From assembly GCA_023251135.1 (NCBI GenBank), contig JAHEZJ010000027.1, positions 34,619 through 98,618 on the forward strand: 64,000 bases of DNA, written 5' to 3'. A model generated the notes under the pieces. The model made no database searches. It saw only the letters and a list, made by a program, of their open reading frames with translations, and was not told where the DNA came from. This document shows positions 24,810-33,752 of this stretch, piece after piece. Each line of letters starts with the position of its first letter. Position 1 is the first letter of the stretch. Position numbers and translations under genes: made by a program. The stretch comes from Flavobacterium sp. (lineage in GTDB: Bacteria > Bacteroidota > Bacteroidia > Flavobacteriales > Flavobacteriaceae).

Positions 24810-27158
24810 ATGACAAAAAACATTTTTATGCTTGCCTTTTTTACGCTTGCGATTTCGGGCAATAGCCAAACGCTGAAATTGGAAGAAATAATGAAAGGCG
24901 AATCTTTTATCGGAAATCAACCCACTTACGGACGCTGGTCTTTAGATGGGAAAAAAGTATATTTTGAATGGAATCCAACCAGTGATTTGGGTGCAAATAC
25001 GTATTCCTGGCAAAAAGGAGCAGTAAAGCCTGTTTTGGTGGAACCCAAAGAAGCTGCTTTTTCAAAGTTAGATTTTAAAAGAAAACCAACTTCAGATGTA
25101 GTGTATTACAGCGATAAAGGAGGTTTGTATTCGTATTCAATCAGTACCAAAACAGTTAAAAAAATTATTCAGCAAAGTACTCCAATCTCAAATGTAGAAC
25201 TTGGTGCGGCAGCAGAAACGGTATTTTTCGAGCAGAACGATAATATTTTTAAGTACAATGCAAAAGAAGGGACTGTTTTACAAATAACGAACTTTACTAA
25301 AGGAACAAAAAAAGAAAAAGCTCCTGATAAAGATTCTTTTTTAAAGACCCAACAAAAAGAGCTTTTTCAGTTTATCAGAGATGCAGCGGCTAAGAAACAA
25401 TGGAATCTTGCGAAAAGCAAAGCTGTTAAATCTGATTTTGCAAAAGAATATTTTTATGGAAAAGATAACTTTTACAATTTAAAAGCCAATCCAAACGGAA
25501 ATTTTGCCACTTTTAGTTTAGCTGAAGAGGCAGACACTAAAAAAGAAAAAATGGAAGTTTTTATAACAGATGACGGTTATAATCAAACTCCGAATACAAA
25601 GGACAAGGTTTCGACGGCAAATTTGGTAAAAACGAAATTCGGAATTTACTCTGTTGCAAAAGACAGTGTTTACTTTGTTAATTTCTCGACTTTGAGCCAT
25701 ATTCAGGATAATCCGAAGTACTATGAAGCTTACGACAATTTAAAAAATAAAGCTAAGGAAGACCGTTTAATTACAGCACAGGCTCCAGTGTATAATGAAA
25801 ATGGCTCTTTGGCAATTGTGGAACTTAGAAGTCAGGATAACAAAGACAGATGGCTGGTAAGTTTGAATCCGGAGAACGGATCTTTTAAAGAAATTGAGCA
25901 TCAGCATGACGATGCCTGGATTGCCGGTCCCGGAATTCCTTCTTATTCATTCGACTCAGGAGTTCTTGGCTTTTTAGCAGATAATGAAACCATTTATTTC
26001 CAGTCAGAGGCTACAGGTTATTCACATTTGTATACGTACAACCTAAAAACGGGAAAGAAGACACAATTAACCAGTGGAAATTGGGAAGTTCGTGATGTGA
26101 CTCTGTCCAATGATAAAAAGACATTTTATGTAACGACCAACACTACACATCCGGGGAACAGAAATTTTTATAAATTGCCTGCTGCTGGTGGTACTTTGGA
26201 ACCTATTTTAACCAAAGATGGTGCACATGAAGTAGTAGTTTCTCCTGATGAAAAATCACTTTTAGTGCGTTACTCGTATAAAAATATCCCTTGGGATTTT
26301 TATATCGCCGACAATAAAAAGAATACTAGTTTACAACAAATTTCATCTTCTGTTTCTGAAAGTTTCAAAGAATACAAATGGAGAGAACCGGAGGTAATTA
26401 CTTTCAAAGGACAGGACGGGACTCCTGTAAATGCCAGATTGTATACACCAAAAACAGAAAATGCCAATAAAGCGGCCATCATTTTTGTTCACGGTGCGGG
26501 TTACCTGCAAAATGCACACAATTATTGGAGCAACTATTACAGAGAGTATATGTTTCATAATTTACTAACTGATTTAGGTTACACGGTTCTGGATATTGAT
26601 TACAGAGGAAGTGATGGTTACGGACGCGATTTCAGAACCGGAATTTACCGTTTTATGGGAGGAAAAGATCTGTCAGATCATCTTGATGGTAAAAAATACT
26701 TAGTTGAAAAATACGGAATCGACGCCAACAGAGTCGGGATTTATGGTGGATCGTACGGTGGTTTTATTACTTTAATGGGAATGTTAACCACTCCTGGTGA
26801 ATTTGCTTCTGGTGCAGCCTTACGTTCTGTTACGGATTGGGCGCATTACAATCACGGATATACCGGAAACATTCTGAACTTCCCTGAAACTGATCCGGAA
26901 GCCTACAAAAAAAGTTCTCCAATTTATTTTGCTGATAATTTAAAAGGAAATCTGGTAATGTTACACGGAATGGTAGACGATAATGTAGAATATAAAGATA
27001 TCGTTCGTTTGTCACAGCGTTTTATCGAACTTCAAAAGAAGAACTGGAGCCTGGCTTCATTTCCTGTTGAAGCACACGGATTTAAAGAAACCTATTCGTG
27101 GATTGACGAATACAGCAGAATCCTGAATTTGTTTAATTCGACATTATTGAAAAAGTAG
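24810..27158 (+). CDS. Exported S9 family peptidase (dipeptidyl peptidase IV-like)
   Basis: A 782-residue prolyl-oligopeptidase-clan serine peptidase. Signal peptide at residues 1-19 (ISGNSQ), then a beta-propeller (about 30-520) with DPP-IV-type blades such as GNWEVRDVTLSNDKKTFYVT, and a C-terminal alpha/beta-hydrolase domain (about 535-782). The catalytic serine is Ser648 in GIYGGSYGGF, the acid Asp723 or Asp724 in HGMVDDNV, and the base His756 in VEAHGFK. It probably releases N-terminal dipeptides from peptides in the periplasm, supporting growth on protein. The gene has its own promoter and no evident operon partner. Confidence 0.93.
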   Translation: MTKNIFMLAFFTLAISGNSQTLKLEEIMKGESFIGNQPTYGRWSLDGKKVYFEWNPTSDLGANTYSWQKGAVKPVLVEPKEAAFSKLDFKRKPTSDVVYYSDKGGLYSYSISTKTVKKIIQQSTPISNVELGAAAETVFFEQNDNIFKYNAKEGTVLQITNFTKGTKKEKAPDKDSFLKTQQKELFQFIRDAAAKKQWNLAKSKAVKSDFAKEYFYGKDNFYNLKANPNGNFATFSLAEEADTKKEKMEVFITDDGYNQTPNTKDKVSTANLVKTKFGIYSVAKDSVYFVNFSTLSHIQDNPKYYEAYDNLKNKAKEDRLITAQAPVYNENGSLAIVELRSQDNKDRWLVSLNPENGSFKEIEHQHDDAWIAGPGIPSYSFDSGVLGFLADNETIYFQSEATGYSHLYTYNLKTGKKTQLTSGNWEVRDVTLSNDKKTFYVTTNTTHPGNRNFYKLPAAGGTLEPILTKDGAHEVVVSPDEKSLLVRYSYKNIPWDFYIADNKKNTSLQQISSSVSESFKEYKWREPEVITFKGQDGTPVNARLYTPKTENANKAAIIFVHGAGYLQNAHNYWSNYYREYMFHNLLTDLGYTVLDIDYRGSDGYGRDFRTGIYRFMGGKDLSDHLDGKKYLVEKYGIDANRVGIYGGSYGGFITLMGMLTTPGEFASGAALRSVTDWAHYNHGYTGNILNFPETDPEAYKKSSPIYFADNLKGNLVMLHGMVDDNVEYKDIVRLSQRFIELQKKNWSLASFPVEAHGFKETYSWIDEYSRILNLFNSTLLKK

Positions 27159-27161
27159 TGT

Positions 27162-27234
27162 TCAGTTTTCAGTCACAGTCTCAGTCGCAGTTTGAAAACT
27201 GTAAACTGAGACCGAGACTGCGACTATCCTTAGA
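27162..27234. repeat. Self-complementary degenerate CAGTCTCAGTCGCAGT repeat
   Basis: The left half reads CAGTTTTCAGTCACAGTCTC and onward; the right half complements it (AAACTGAGACCGAGACTGCG). Similar sequence returns at 27722-27774 and at about 21554-21612. It lies between the S9 peptidase stop and the acetyltransferase start and may terminate the former. Confidence 0.6.
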
Positions 27235-27267
27235 AAAACGAACAATTAGAAATAGACATTTAAAGTT

Positions 27268-27711
27268 TTGGATAAACTAATTTACAAAATAGAGAATAGC
27301 GACTATACCGCATTAATGCGTGTTTGGGAATCTTCGGTGAAAGCTACACATGATTTTTTAACGAACGAAGATTTTGAATTTTATAAAAAGTTGATTCCGG
27401 GTTTCTTTGAGCACGTAACATTGCATGGCGTAAAAAATGAGGTAGGGGAGATTATTGCTTTTATGGGAACAAATAACGAAAATCTGGAAATGTTATTTGT
27501 TTCGGCAAGCGAGATTGGAAAAGGTATTGGAAAAGAACTTTTGCTGCATGCCATTCAAAATTTAAACGTCACAAAAGTTGATGTTAATAAAGACAATATA
27601 CAAGCTTTGGAATTCTATCAGCATTTTGGTTTCGAAGTAAAATCTGTTTCTGATGTAGACGGTTGCGGAAAACCATATCCGATTTTACATATGGAATTAA
27701 CAAATGCCTAA
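27268..27711 (+). CDS. GNAT family N-acetyltransferase
   Basis: A 147-residue acetyl-CoA-dependent acetyltransferase. Recognisable parts are the N-terminal DYTALMRVWESSVKATHDFL helix pair, the acetyl-CoA loop FVSASEIGKGIGKELLLHAI (R/QxxGxG/A-like), and the C-terminal VNKDNIQALEFYQHFGFEV strand-helix with the conserved Asn and Tyr. This matches the YjaB-like branch, but the substrate is unknown. The start is TTG 27268; no ATG is available ahead of the conserved region. Flanked on both sides by degenerate repeats. Confidence 0.88.
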   Translation: MDKLIYKIENSDYTALMRVWESSVKATHDFLTNEDFEFYKKLIPGFFEHVTLHGVKNEVGEIIAFMGTNNENLEMLFVSASEIGKGIGKELLLHAIQNLNVTKVDVNKDNIQALEFYQHFGFEVKSVSDVDGCGKPYPILHMELTNA

Positions 27712-27721
27712 GGTAATTACA

Positions 27722-27805
27722 ATCGCAATTTACAAACTGGTAACTGCGACTGAGACTGCGACTAACAATGTGACTAAAAAAAAGAATCTGAATAGGTTCT
27801 TTTTT
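27722..27805 (+). terminator. Degenerate repeat followed by a terminator hairpin
   Basis: 27722-27774 holds CTGCGACTGAGACTGCGACT-type units. 27776-27805 is an AAAAAAGAATC/GGTTCTTTTTT hairpin with a T run. It ends the acetyltransferase transcript just before the purC promoter. Confidence 0.6.
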
Positions 27806-27830
27806 TCTTTTAATTAGTTTTAAATTTGCA

Positions 27831-27838
27831 TTCATAAA
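27831..27838 (+). promoter_or_regulatory. -7 box of purC
   Basis: TAAATTTG, 21 bases before ATG 27860. The sequence around -33 is only T-rich. Confidence 0.5.
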
Positions 27839-27859
27839 AAACAACACAACACTAGAATA

Positions 27860-28813
27860 ATGAGTAATACAATCACAACTACAAACTTCAGTTTCCCAAA
27901 TCAGAAATCGGTTTACCGTGGAAAAGTAAGAGAGGTTTACAATATCAATGACGATCTTTTAGTAATGGTAGCAACCGACAGACTTTCGGCTTTTGATGTG
28001 GTTTTGCCAAAGGGAATTCCGTACAAAGGACAAATTCTGAATCAGATTGCAACAAAATTTATGGAGTTAACACAGGATATTGTACCAAACTGGTTGATCG
28101 CAACTCCAGATCCTAATGTAGCTGTGGGACATTTATGTGAGCCTTTTAAAGTAGAAATGGTGATTCGTGGATATGTTTCAGGACATGCTGCCCGTGAATA
28201 TGCTGCCGGAAAAAGACAAATCTGTGGTGTTACAATGGCAGAAGGTTTAAAGGAGAACGATAAATTTCCGGAACCTATTATTACACCAACTACAAAAGCA
28301 GATAATGGCTCTCACGACGAAGATATTTCGCGTGAAGATATTTTATCAAAAGGAATTGTTTCTGAAGAAGATTACCTTGTTTTAGAAAAATACACCCGTG
28401 CTTTGTTTCAAAGAGGAACTGAAATAGCAGCAAGCCGTGGCTTAATTTTGGTTGATACTAAATATGAGTTTGGAAAAACAAAAGAAGGAGTTATTGTTTT
28501 AATTGATGAAATTCACACACCTGATTCTTCGCGTTATTTCTATGCTGACGGATATCAGGAAAGACAGGAAAAAGGAGAGGAGCAAAAACAATTGTCAAAA
28601 GAGTTTGTGCGTCGCTGGTTGATCGAAAATGGATTCCAAGGTCAGGAAGGACAACAAATTCCGGATATGACAGACGAATATATCCAATCCGTTTCGGAGC
28701 GATACATCGAATTGTACGAAAATATTTTAGGAGAAAAGTTTGTAAAAGCTGATATCGATAATATTGACCAACGTATCGATAAAAATGTATTAGAATATCT
28801 TTCAGGAAAATAA
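27860..28813 (+). CDS. purC: Phosphoribosylaminoimidazole-succinocarboxamide synthase (SAICAR synthetase)
   Basis: A 317-residue enzyme that joins aspartate to CAIR in purine synthesis, using ATP. Visible motifs: [20 protein letters not shown] (nucleotide-binding loop), [30 protein letters not shown] and [20 protein letters not shown] with [10 protein letters not shown]. The length fits the single-domain long form common in Bacteroidota. No other pur genes are nearby. Its last codons (LSGK) are the start of a 130-base tandem duplication that extends into the intergenic region. Confidence 0.97.
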   Translation: MSNTITTTNFSFPNQKSVYRGKVREVYNINDDLLVMVATDRLSAFDVVLPKGIPYKGQILNQIATKFMELTQDIVPNWLIATPDPNVAVGHLCEPFKVEMVIRGYVSGHAAREYAAGKRQICGVTMAEGLKENDKFPEPIITPTTKADNGSHDEDISREDILSKGIVSEEDYLVLEKYTRALFQRGTEIAASRGLILVDTKYEFGKTKEGVIVLIDEIHTPDSSRYFYADGYQERQEKGEEQKQLSKEFVRRWLIENGFQGQEGQQIPDMTDEYIQSVSERYIELYENILGEKFVKADIDNIDQRIDKNVLEYLSGK

Positions 28814-28840
28814 TAATTTTTATACCTACCTTATATTACT

Positions 28841-28873
28841 AAACCCGACAGGTTTTAAAAACCTGTCGGGTTT
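28841..28873. terminator. Palindrome family copy 2, bidirectional terminator
   Basis: Perfect 16-bp arms AAACCCGACAGGTTTT around a central A, 28 bases behind the purC stop, between convergent genes. Confidence 0.8.
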
Positions 28874-28966
28874 GTCATATAAAAGGGATTCGATAAATTT
28901 TACTTTTAGGTTAATCAATTTTCTAAACCTTTCAGGAAGATAATAATTTTAAACCTACCTTATACT

Positions 28967-28999
28967 AAACCCGACAGTTTTTTAAAACCTGTCGGGTTT
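28967..28999. terminator. Palindrome family copy 3 (slightly decayed)
   Basis: Duplicate of copy 2. The left arm has T in place of the second G of CAGG, so the stem is imperfect. 27 bases from the stop of the convergent gene. Confidence 0.75.
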
Positions 29000-29025
29000 G
29001 TTATATAAAAAGGGCTCGATAAATT

Positions 29026-29565
29026 TTATTCTTCCATTTTGGTTTTTAAATTTTCAAGACCTTTTTGTAGGTCGTTGCCAATCATTTGGTCCATTTTCAT
29101 CATAGGCAGCATAATATTCATTGGGTAAGGAATAACACCACTGATGCCCCATTTTACTTTGGTTTGATTTCCCGGTGCGGTTTCTGTCGACATAAAACCT
29201 ATCGCAGTATCATCCATTGGTTTTTTGAAACGCAGCGCAAAGTCAATGCGTTTGCCTTCTGTAATTTTAGTAATTTCCTGTTCACCCTCACCAACTTCTT
29301 TTACCTGGCTTTCCCAGGCCGATATTGAACCAACACTACCATCAGTTCCTTTATAAGTCGATTTCATTTTGGGATCAAGGTTAGCCCAAACGCTAAATTC
29401 ATTTTGATTCTTAAGAGATCTCACATATTTAAAAACACTTTCAACAGGTTTGTTGATGGTAATCTCTCTTTCTATAGCATAATCTTTAGGCATAAAATAA
29501 GCTGCAATCAAAACGACAGCAACAATAAGAATTAAAAGGATCAGAATTTTTTTTAGGATTTTCAT
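29026..29565 (-). CDS. SRPBCC family membrane-anchored protein
   Basis: A 179-residue protein with one N-terminal transmembrane helix (about 4-26) and a START/Bet v1-type ligand-binding domain (about 30-175). The start of the domain, YAIEREITINKPVESVFKYV, is typical of polyketide-cyclase-like SRPBCC proteins that Flavobacterium carries in several copies. WANLDPKMKSTYKGTDGSVG and TKVKWGISGVIPYPMNIMLP follow the same family. The hydrophobic cavity ligand is unknown. Transcribed left, convergent with purC. Confidence 0.88.
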   Translation of the reverse strand: MKILKKILILLILIVAVVLIAAYFMPKDYAIEREITINKPVESVFKYVRSLKNQNEFSVWANLDPKMKSTYKGTDGSVGSISAWESQVKEVGEGEQEITKITEGKRIDFALRFKKPMDDTAIGFMSTETAPGNQTKVKWGISGVIPYPMNIMLPMMKMDQMIGNDLQKGLENLKTKMEE

Positions 29566-29919
29566 AGTTCTTGGTTTTAGGTTGTTATTTTTTTTTTCTC
29601 ACCTGGTTAAAGTGTAACTCCTTTACTGATAACGTTTTTTGTTACGTAAAGTTATTAAAGTTACGCCTCGTTTTTGTCACGACGAAAAAAAATAATAAGA
29701 TTTTATACATTTTTTTATTGTAAAGTGTAACATATCGACTTTTCAAGCGTCTATTAAGAAAGCCAACAATTAACATTCAAATTACTTTAAAAGGCTTTTA
29801 TTAATTGAATGTTAAGAATTAGTTAAAACATGGTACTTTGTTATACATAATACAGAAAATAGAATTACATTTACATAGAATTTAAAAATCATCAATCAAT
29901 CAGTTAACAATCAATCATT
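29566..29919. other. 354-base divergent intergenic region
   Basis: A/T-rich region between divergent genes. A near-repeat GTTACGTAAAGTTATTAAAG lies at about 29640-29660. TACATTTA (29866-29873), one mismatch from TAnnTTTG, is a weak candidate -7 box for the ankyrin gene. No RNA gene or open frame recognised. Confidence 0.4.
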
Positions 29920-30300
29920 ATGAAAAATTCAATCATTTATTTAGGAGTTGCTTTAGTAGCATTTGCAAATGTCTCAATGGCATCAAATCAAACATCAGTT
30001 GTGAAACCACAATTGGAAATTGTAAATAGTTTTTCAACACCGCTAAATGTCGCAGTTAGTAAAGGAGATTTAGATTTCGTTAAAAAATTATTAGAATATG
30101 GAGCTGACGTAAACGAGATGTCAGAAGGTTTATCACCTTTAATGATCGCCGCACGTTATAACAAAGTGGATATTTTGAAAGTGTTATTAGCAAAAGGAGC
30201 TGATGCTTCTGCTAGAAATGAAAAAGGTTTTACCGCTTTGAAATATGCACAATTATCAAACGCTGCAGAAGCTATAGCCATTTTAAAAGATTTAAAATAA
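29920..30300 (+). CDS. Exported ankyrin repeat protein
   Basis: A 126-residue protein with a signal peptide (cleavage near residue 21, SMA) and three ankyrin units: TPLNVAVSKGDLDFVKKLLE (about 40-66), SPLMIAARYNKVDILKVLLA (about 74-100) and a shorter third, TALKYAQLSNAAEAIAIL (about 107-126). Ankyrin stacks bind other proteins; a single small periplasmic or surface protein like this could be an inhibitor or a scaffold, but no partner is encoded nearby. Followed by its own terminator. Confidence 0.88.
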   Translation: MKNSIIYLGVALVAFANVSMASNQTSVVKPQLEIVNSFSTPLNVAVSKGDLDFVKKLLEYGADVNEMSEGLSPLMIAARYNKVDILKVLLAKGADASARNEKGFTALKYAQLSNAAEAIAILKDLK

Positions 30301-30332
30301 AAGTTTAAATCGAGTTTTTGAGTTAGTATATG

Positions 30333-30362
30333 AAACGACCTTCCTTGAGCAGAAGGTCGTTT
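30333..30362 (+). terminator. Terminator of the ankyrin gene
   Basis: Perfect 11-bp arms AAACGACCTTC and GAAGGTCGTTT around CTTGAGCA, then TTT. Confidence 0.85.
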
Positions 30363-30493
30363 TTCATTTTATATAGCGCTGTCTTTTTTGGATTATTATT
30401 TCACAAAGCCGCACAATACACATACAGAGAATCATAAAGATTTAAAATGATCCTAAAGAAAGCAGGAGCGTTTCTTTTTCTGAAGCGATATAA

Positions 30494-30525
30494 AAAAAGC
30501 ACCATTATTTTTAATGGTGCTTTTT
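30494..30525 (-). terminator. Terminator of the metal-efflux operon
   Basis: Arms AAAAAGCACCATTA and TAATGGTGCTTTTT with a four-base loop; T-rich on both strands. 50 bases behind the pump gene stop. Confidence 0.8.
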
Positions 30526-30574
30526 CGTTAAAACGGAATCAAATTAATTTAACCAATTAATATCTTAAAACTCT

Positions 30575-33500
30575 TTATTCAATTGGAACGTGTTTTTTGC
30601 GGTTGAATACCCAGAAGATGATTGGGAAAACCAAAAGTGTCAGAATCGTTGCCGTAATTAAACCTCCAATGATAACAATGGCTAATGGTTTTTGTGATTC
30701 AGAACCAATTCCTGTAGAAATAGCAGCCGGCATTAAACCTATCGAAGCCATCAGGGCAGTCATAACCACAGCTCTTGTTCGGGCTTTTACTCCCATAAAA
30801 ATGGATTCTTCGAGTGAGAACTTTGCCTTTAGATTGTGATGGAACTCGGAGATCAAAATCACCCCGTTTTGAATACATATTCCAAGTAAGGCAATGAAAC
30901 CAACACCTGCTGAGATTCCAAAATTCATTCGGGTAAGATGCAGCGCAATAATTCCACCAATAATGGCAAAAGGAACATTGGCTAAAACCAGTAGTGAATC
31001 TTTAATATTTCCGAACAGTATAAATAACAGTACAAAAATTCCAATCAAACTAATCGGTACAACCTGAGCCAATCGGGCACTCGCACGAACCTGGTTTTCA
31101 AATTCACCGGTCCAGCCAACGGTATAACCTGTTGGAAGTTTCATTTTGGCTACTTTTGCCTGTGCTTCTGCAATGGTACTTCCTAAATCACGATCACGAA
31201 CAGAGAATTTGACTCCAATAAAACGTTTGGTATTGTCTCTGTAGATAAAAGCGGGACCCGTTATGGTTTTTAAATCGGATATCTCCTTTAATGGAATTTT
31301 AATTCCGCTAATAGTTGGAACTTTAAGTTCGGCAATATCATTTTCATCTTTACGATATTCTTTTGAAAAACGGACTCTCACATCAAATTTTTTGTCATCT
31401 TCATATTTTTGAGTAGCTGTTTTTCCTCCAAAAGCCAATTCTAAAACAGCTTGTGCATCACTTAAGGTTACACCGTAAGCAGCCATTTTATCTCTGTCGA
31501 GGACAACACTTATCTCAGGCTGCCCAACATTTCGGAGTATTCCGGCATCTTTTATACCCGGGATGTTTTTTATTTGAGCCAAAACTTCATTGGAAAGTTC
31601 GTCCAGTTTATCGAGATCATCTCCGTAGATTTTTACGGCGTTTGAGGCTTTAAAACCGGCAACAGATTCGGCTACGTTATCAATTACAGGCTGCGAATAA
31701 TTATAGGTAATTCCCTGATGAACTCTCAATTTTTCGTCCATTTCGTTAATTAATTCATCCATTGTAATTTTTCGCTTCCATTCCGATTTTGGTTTCAAAT
31801 CTACCTGAAGCTGTATAAAACCAAAACCATTGGGATCTGTTCCGTCGTTACTTCTTCCGGTTTGCGATAAAACATTTTTAACTTCCGGAAAGCTTTCTAA
31901 ATCTTTTCGGATGATAGCGGCTGTTTTAACACTTTCAGGTAAGGAAGTACTCATTGGTAATTCGGCCGTTACCCATAAAGCGCCTTCATTTAACTGTGGT
32001 AAAAATTCGGTTCCTAAAAATGTAGCCGAGAAGAAAACGGTTACTAAAAGGGCTATAGAACCAACAAGTGCTTTTACTTTATGTTTAAAAGTCCAGGCAA
32101 AACTTTTACCTACAATTCGATCCCAGAAATTGACAAAGGGGTTGTTTTTTTCTTTTACATTTTTGTTTAATAAAATATGGGATAAAACCGGTACCAGAGT
32201 CAACGTAAAAAGTAAAGCTCCCATTAAAGCAAAACCAAGGGTGTAGGCCAGAGGTGAGAACATTTTTCCTTCTACTTTCTGAAAAGAGAATATCGGCAGT
32301 AAGGCTGTAATGATAATTAACTTAGAAAAGAATATGGCTTTACCCATTTCTGCTCCCGTTTTTTTAATCAGACTTCCTTTTGCAATTTTATTATAAGCCG
32401 TCATTCCTAATTGATGGGCCCGGTGATCTAACACCACAAATAATCCTTCGACCATTACAACTGCACCGTCAATGATAATCCCAAAATCGACCGCACCTAA
32501 ACTCAGCAGGTTGGCACTCATTCCCATCATTTTAAGGCATAGGAAGGCGAATAATAAGGATAACGGAATCACAATCGAAACCGTAAAAGTAGTCCTCCAG
32601 TCGGCCATGAAAAGAAATACCACACAGGTAACCAGTATAATTCCTTCAAATAAATTATGCATAACCGTTTCGGTCGTGAAATTCATTAAATTGTCACGAT
32701 CGTAAAAGGTTACCAGTTTGATGTCTTTTGGAAGAACATTATCGTTCAGATCTTGTATTTTGGCTTTGATTAAGGCTAGTGTTTCCTGTGGATTCTCGCC
32801 TTTTCGCATTACAATAATACCTTCTACAACGTCATCATTTTTTGCCAGACCGGTTTGCCCGACTCTAGGCATCGCGCTTTCGTAAACCGTTGCTAAATTT
32901 TTGACCAGGATTGGATTTCCGTTGGCATCGTCTACAATAATATTTTCGATATCCTGAATCGATTTTAGAAGTCCAACTCCACGAACAACAAAGGCCTGAC
33001 CATTTTTTTCAATGATATCTCCACCAACATTCAGATTTCCTCCGTTTACAGCATTGTAAACCTGAAGTGGTGTAATGTTGTATTTGGCTAGCTTTATAGG
33101 ATCAACCCCAACTTCATAAGTTTTAGTTTGTCCACCAAAAACATTCAGGTCGGCAACACCGGGAACAGAGCGCAATTGTTTGTCAATCACCCAGTTTTGA
33201 TAGGTTAATAATTCCCTGCTGTCTCTGCTGTCACTTTTTACAATATATCTGAAAATTTCACCCGTTGGCCCATAAGGAGGCTGAACATCCGGTTCTACAT
33301 CATCTGGTAGCGAAACATTTTTCAATAGGTTATTGACCTGAAGACGCGCAAAAGTATCATCGACACCATCGTCAAAGATAATTTTGATGACCGACAGACC
33401 AAACATGGTGATACTGCGAACACTGGTTTTCTTTTGTACCGAGTTCATGGAGATCTCGATAGGCGAGGTGACAAAACGTTCTACTTCTTCAGCGCTTTTT

Positions 33501-33673
33501 CCATTCCACTGCGTAATGATAATAATTTGAGTATTGGTTACATCCGGAAAAGCATCGATGGGCATGTTCTTGAAAGAAATGAATCCTGCAACGGCCAATA
33601 TTCCCACCCAGAAAAAGGTAAATGCCTTGTTTTTCAGGGAAAAAGCTATAATGTTTCTTATGAATTTGTTCAT
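30575..33673 (-). CDS. Heavy-metal efflux RND pump, CzcA type
   Basis: A 1032-residue inner-membrane RND transporter, full length for the heavy-metal efflux (HME) branch, exporting cations with proton antiport. Twelve membrane helices with two large periplasmic loops (about 40-335 and 560-865). The TM4 motif DFGIIIDGAVVMVEG (Asp396, Asp402, Glu409) matches the DFGxxxDGAxxxVE signature of the CzcA branch (zinc, cobalt, cadmium; in the Cupriavidus protein Asp402, Asp408 and Glu415) rather than the CusA branch for copper and silver. The usual VEN is VEG here. Last gene of a six-gene leftward operon with its adaptor and outer-membrane factor. Exact metal needs testing. Confidence 0.92.
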   Translation of the reverse strand: MNKFIRNIIAFSLKNKAFTFFWVGILAVAGFISFKNMPIDAFPDVTNTQIIIITQWNGKSAEEVERFVTSPIEISMNSVQKKTSVRSITMFGLSVIKIIFDDGVDDTFARLQVNNLLKNVSLPDDVEPDVQPPYGPTGEIFRYIVKSDSRDSRELLTYQNWVIDKQLRSVPGVADLNVFGGQTKTYEVGVDPIKLAKYNITPLQVYNAVNGGNLNVGGDIIEKNGQAFVVRGVGLLKSIQDIENIIVDDANGNPILVKNLATVYESAMPRVGQTGLAKNDDVVEGIIVMRKGENPQETLALIKAKIQDLNDNVLPKDIKLVTFYDRDNLMNFTTETVMHNLFEGIILVTCVVFLFMADWRTTFTVSIVIPLSLLFAFLCLKMMGMSANLLSLGAVDFGIIIDGAVVMVEGLFVVLDHRAHQLGMTAYNKIAKGSLIKKTGAEMGKAIFFSKLIIITALLPIFSFQKVEGKMFSPLAYTLGFALMGALLFTLTLVPVLSHILLNKNVKEKNNPFVNFWDRIVGKSFAWTFKHKVKALVGSIALLVTVFFSATFLGTEFLPQLNEGALWVTAELPMSTSLPESVKTAAIIRKDLESFPEVKNVLSQTGRSNDGTDPNGFGFIQLQVDLKPKSEWKRKITMDELINEMDEKLRVHQGITYNYSQPVIDNVAESVAGFKASNAVKIYGDDLDKLDELSNEVLAQIKNIPGIKDAGILRNVGQPEISVVLDRDKMAAYGVTLSDAQAVLELAFGGKTATQKYEDDKKFDVRVRFSKEYRKDENDIAELKVPTISGIKIPLKEISDLKTITGPAFIYRDNTKRFIGVKFSVRDRDLGSTIAEAQAKVAKMKLPTGYTVGWTGEFENQVRASARLAQVVPISLIGIFVLLFILFGNIKDSLLVLANVPFAIIGGIIALHLTRMNFGISAGVGFIALLGICIQNGVILISEFHHNLKAKFSLEESIFMGVKARTRAVVMTALMASIGLMPAAISTGIGSESQKPLAIVIIGGLITATILTLLVFPIIFWVFNRKKHVPIE

Positions 33674-33752
33674 TTTAAAAAGTATTTTTAATGATGAATT
33701 TTTGTTTTTGATGCTGCTGTGCGGAGCATTTTTTATAATCTGTATTTCTTAA

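Larger units (their letters stand above)
28799..29030. repeat. Tandem duplication of the purC 3' end and terminator palindrome
   Basis: Unit 1 (28799-28903) and unit 2 (28929-29030) start with the same CTTTCAGGAA that ends purC, followed by TAATAATTTT, ACCTACCTTATA, the palindrome and CGATAAATTTTA. The period is 130 bases. Unit 2 runs into the stop codon of the convergent SRPBCC gene. Confidence 0.75.
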
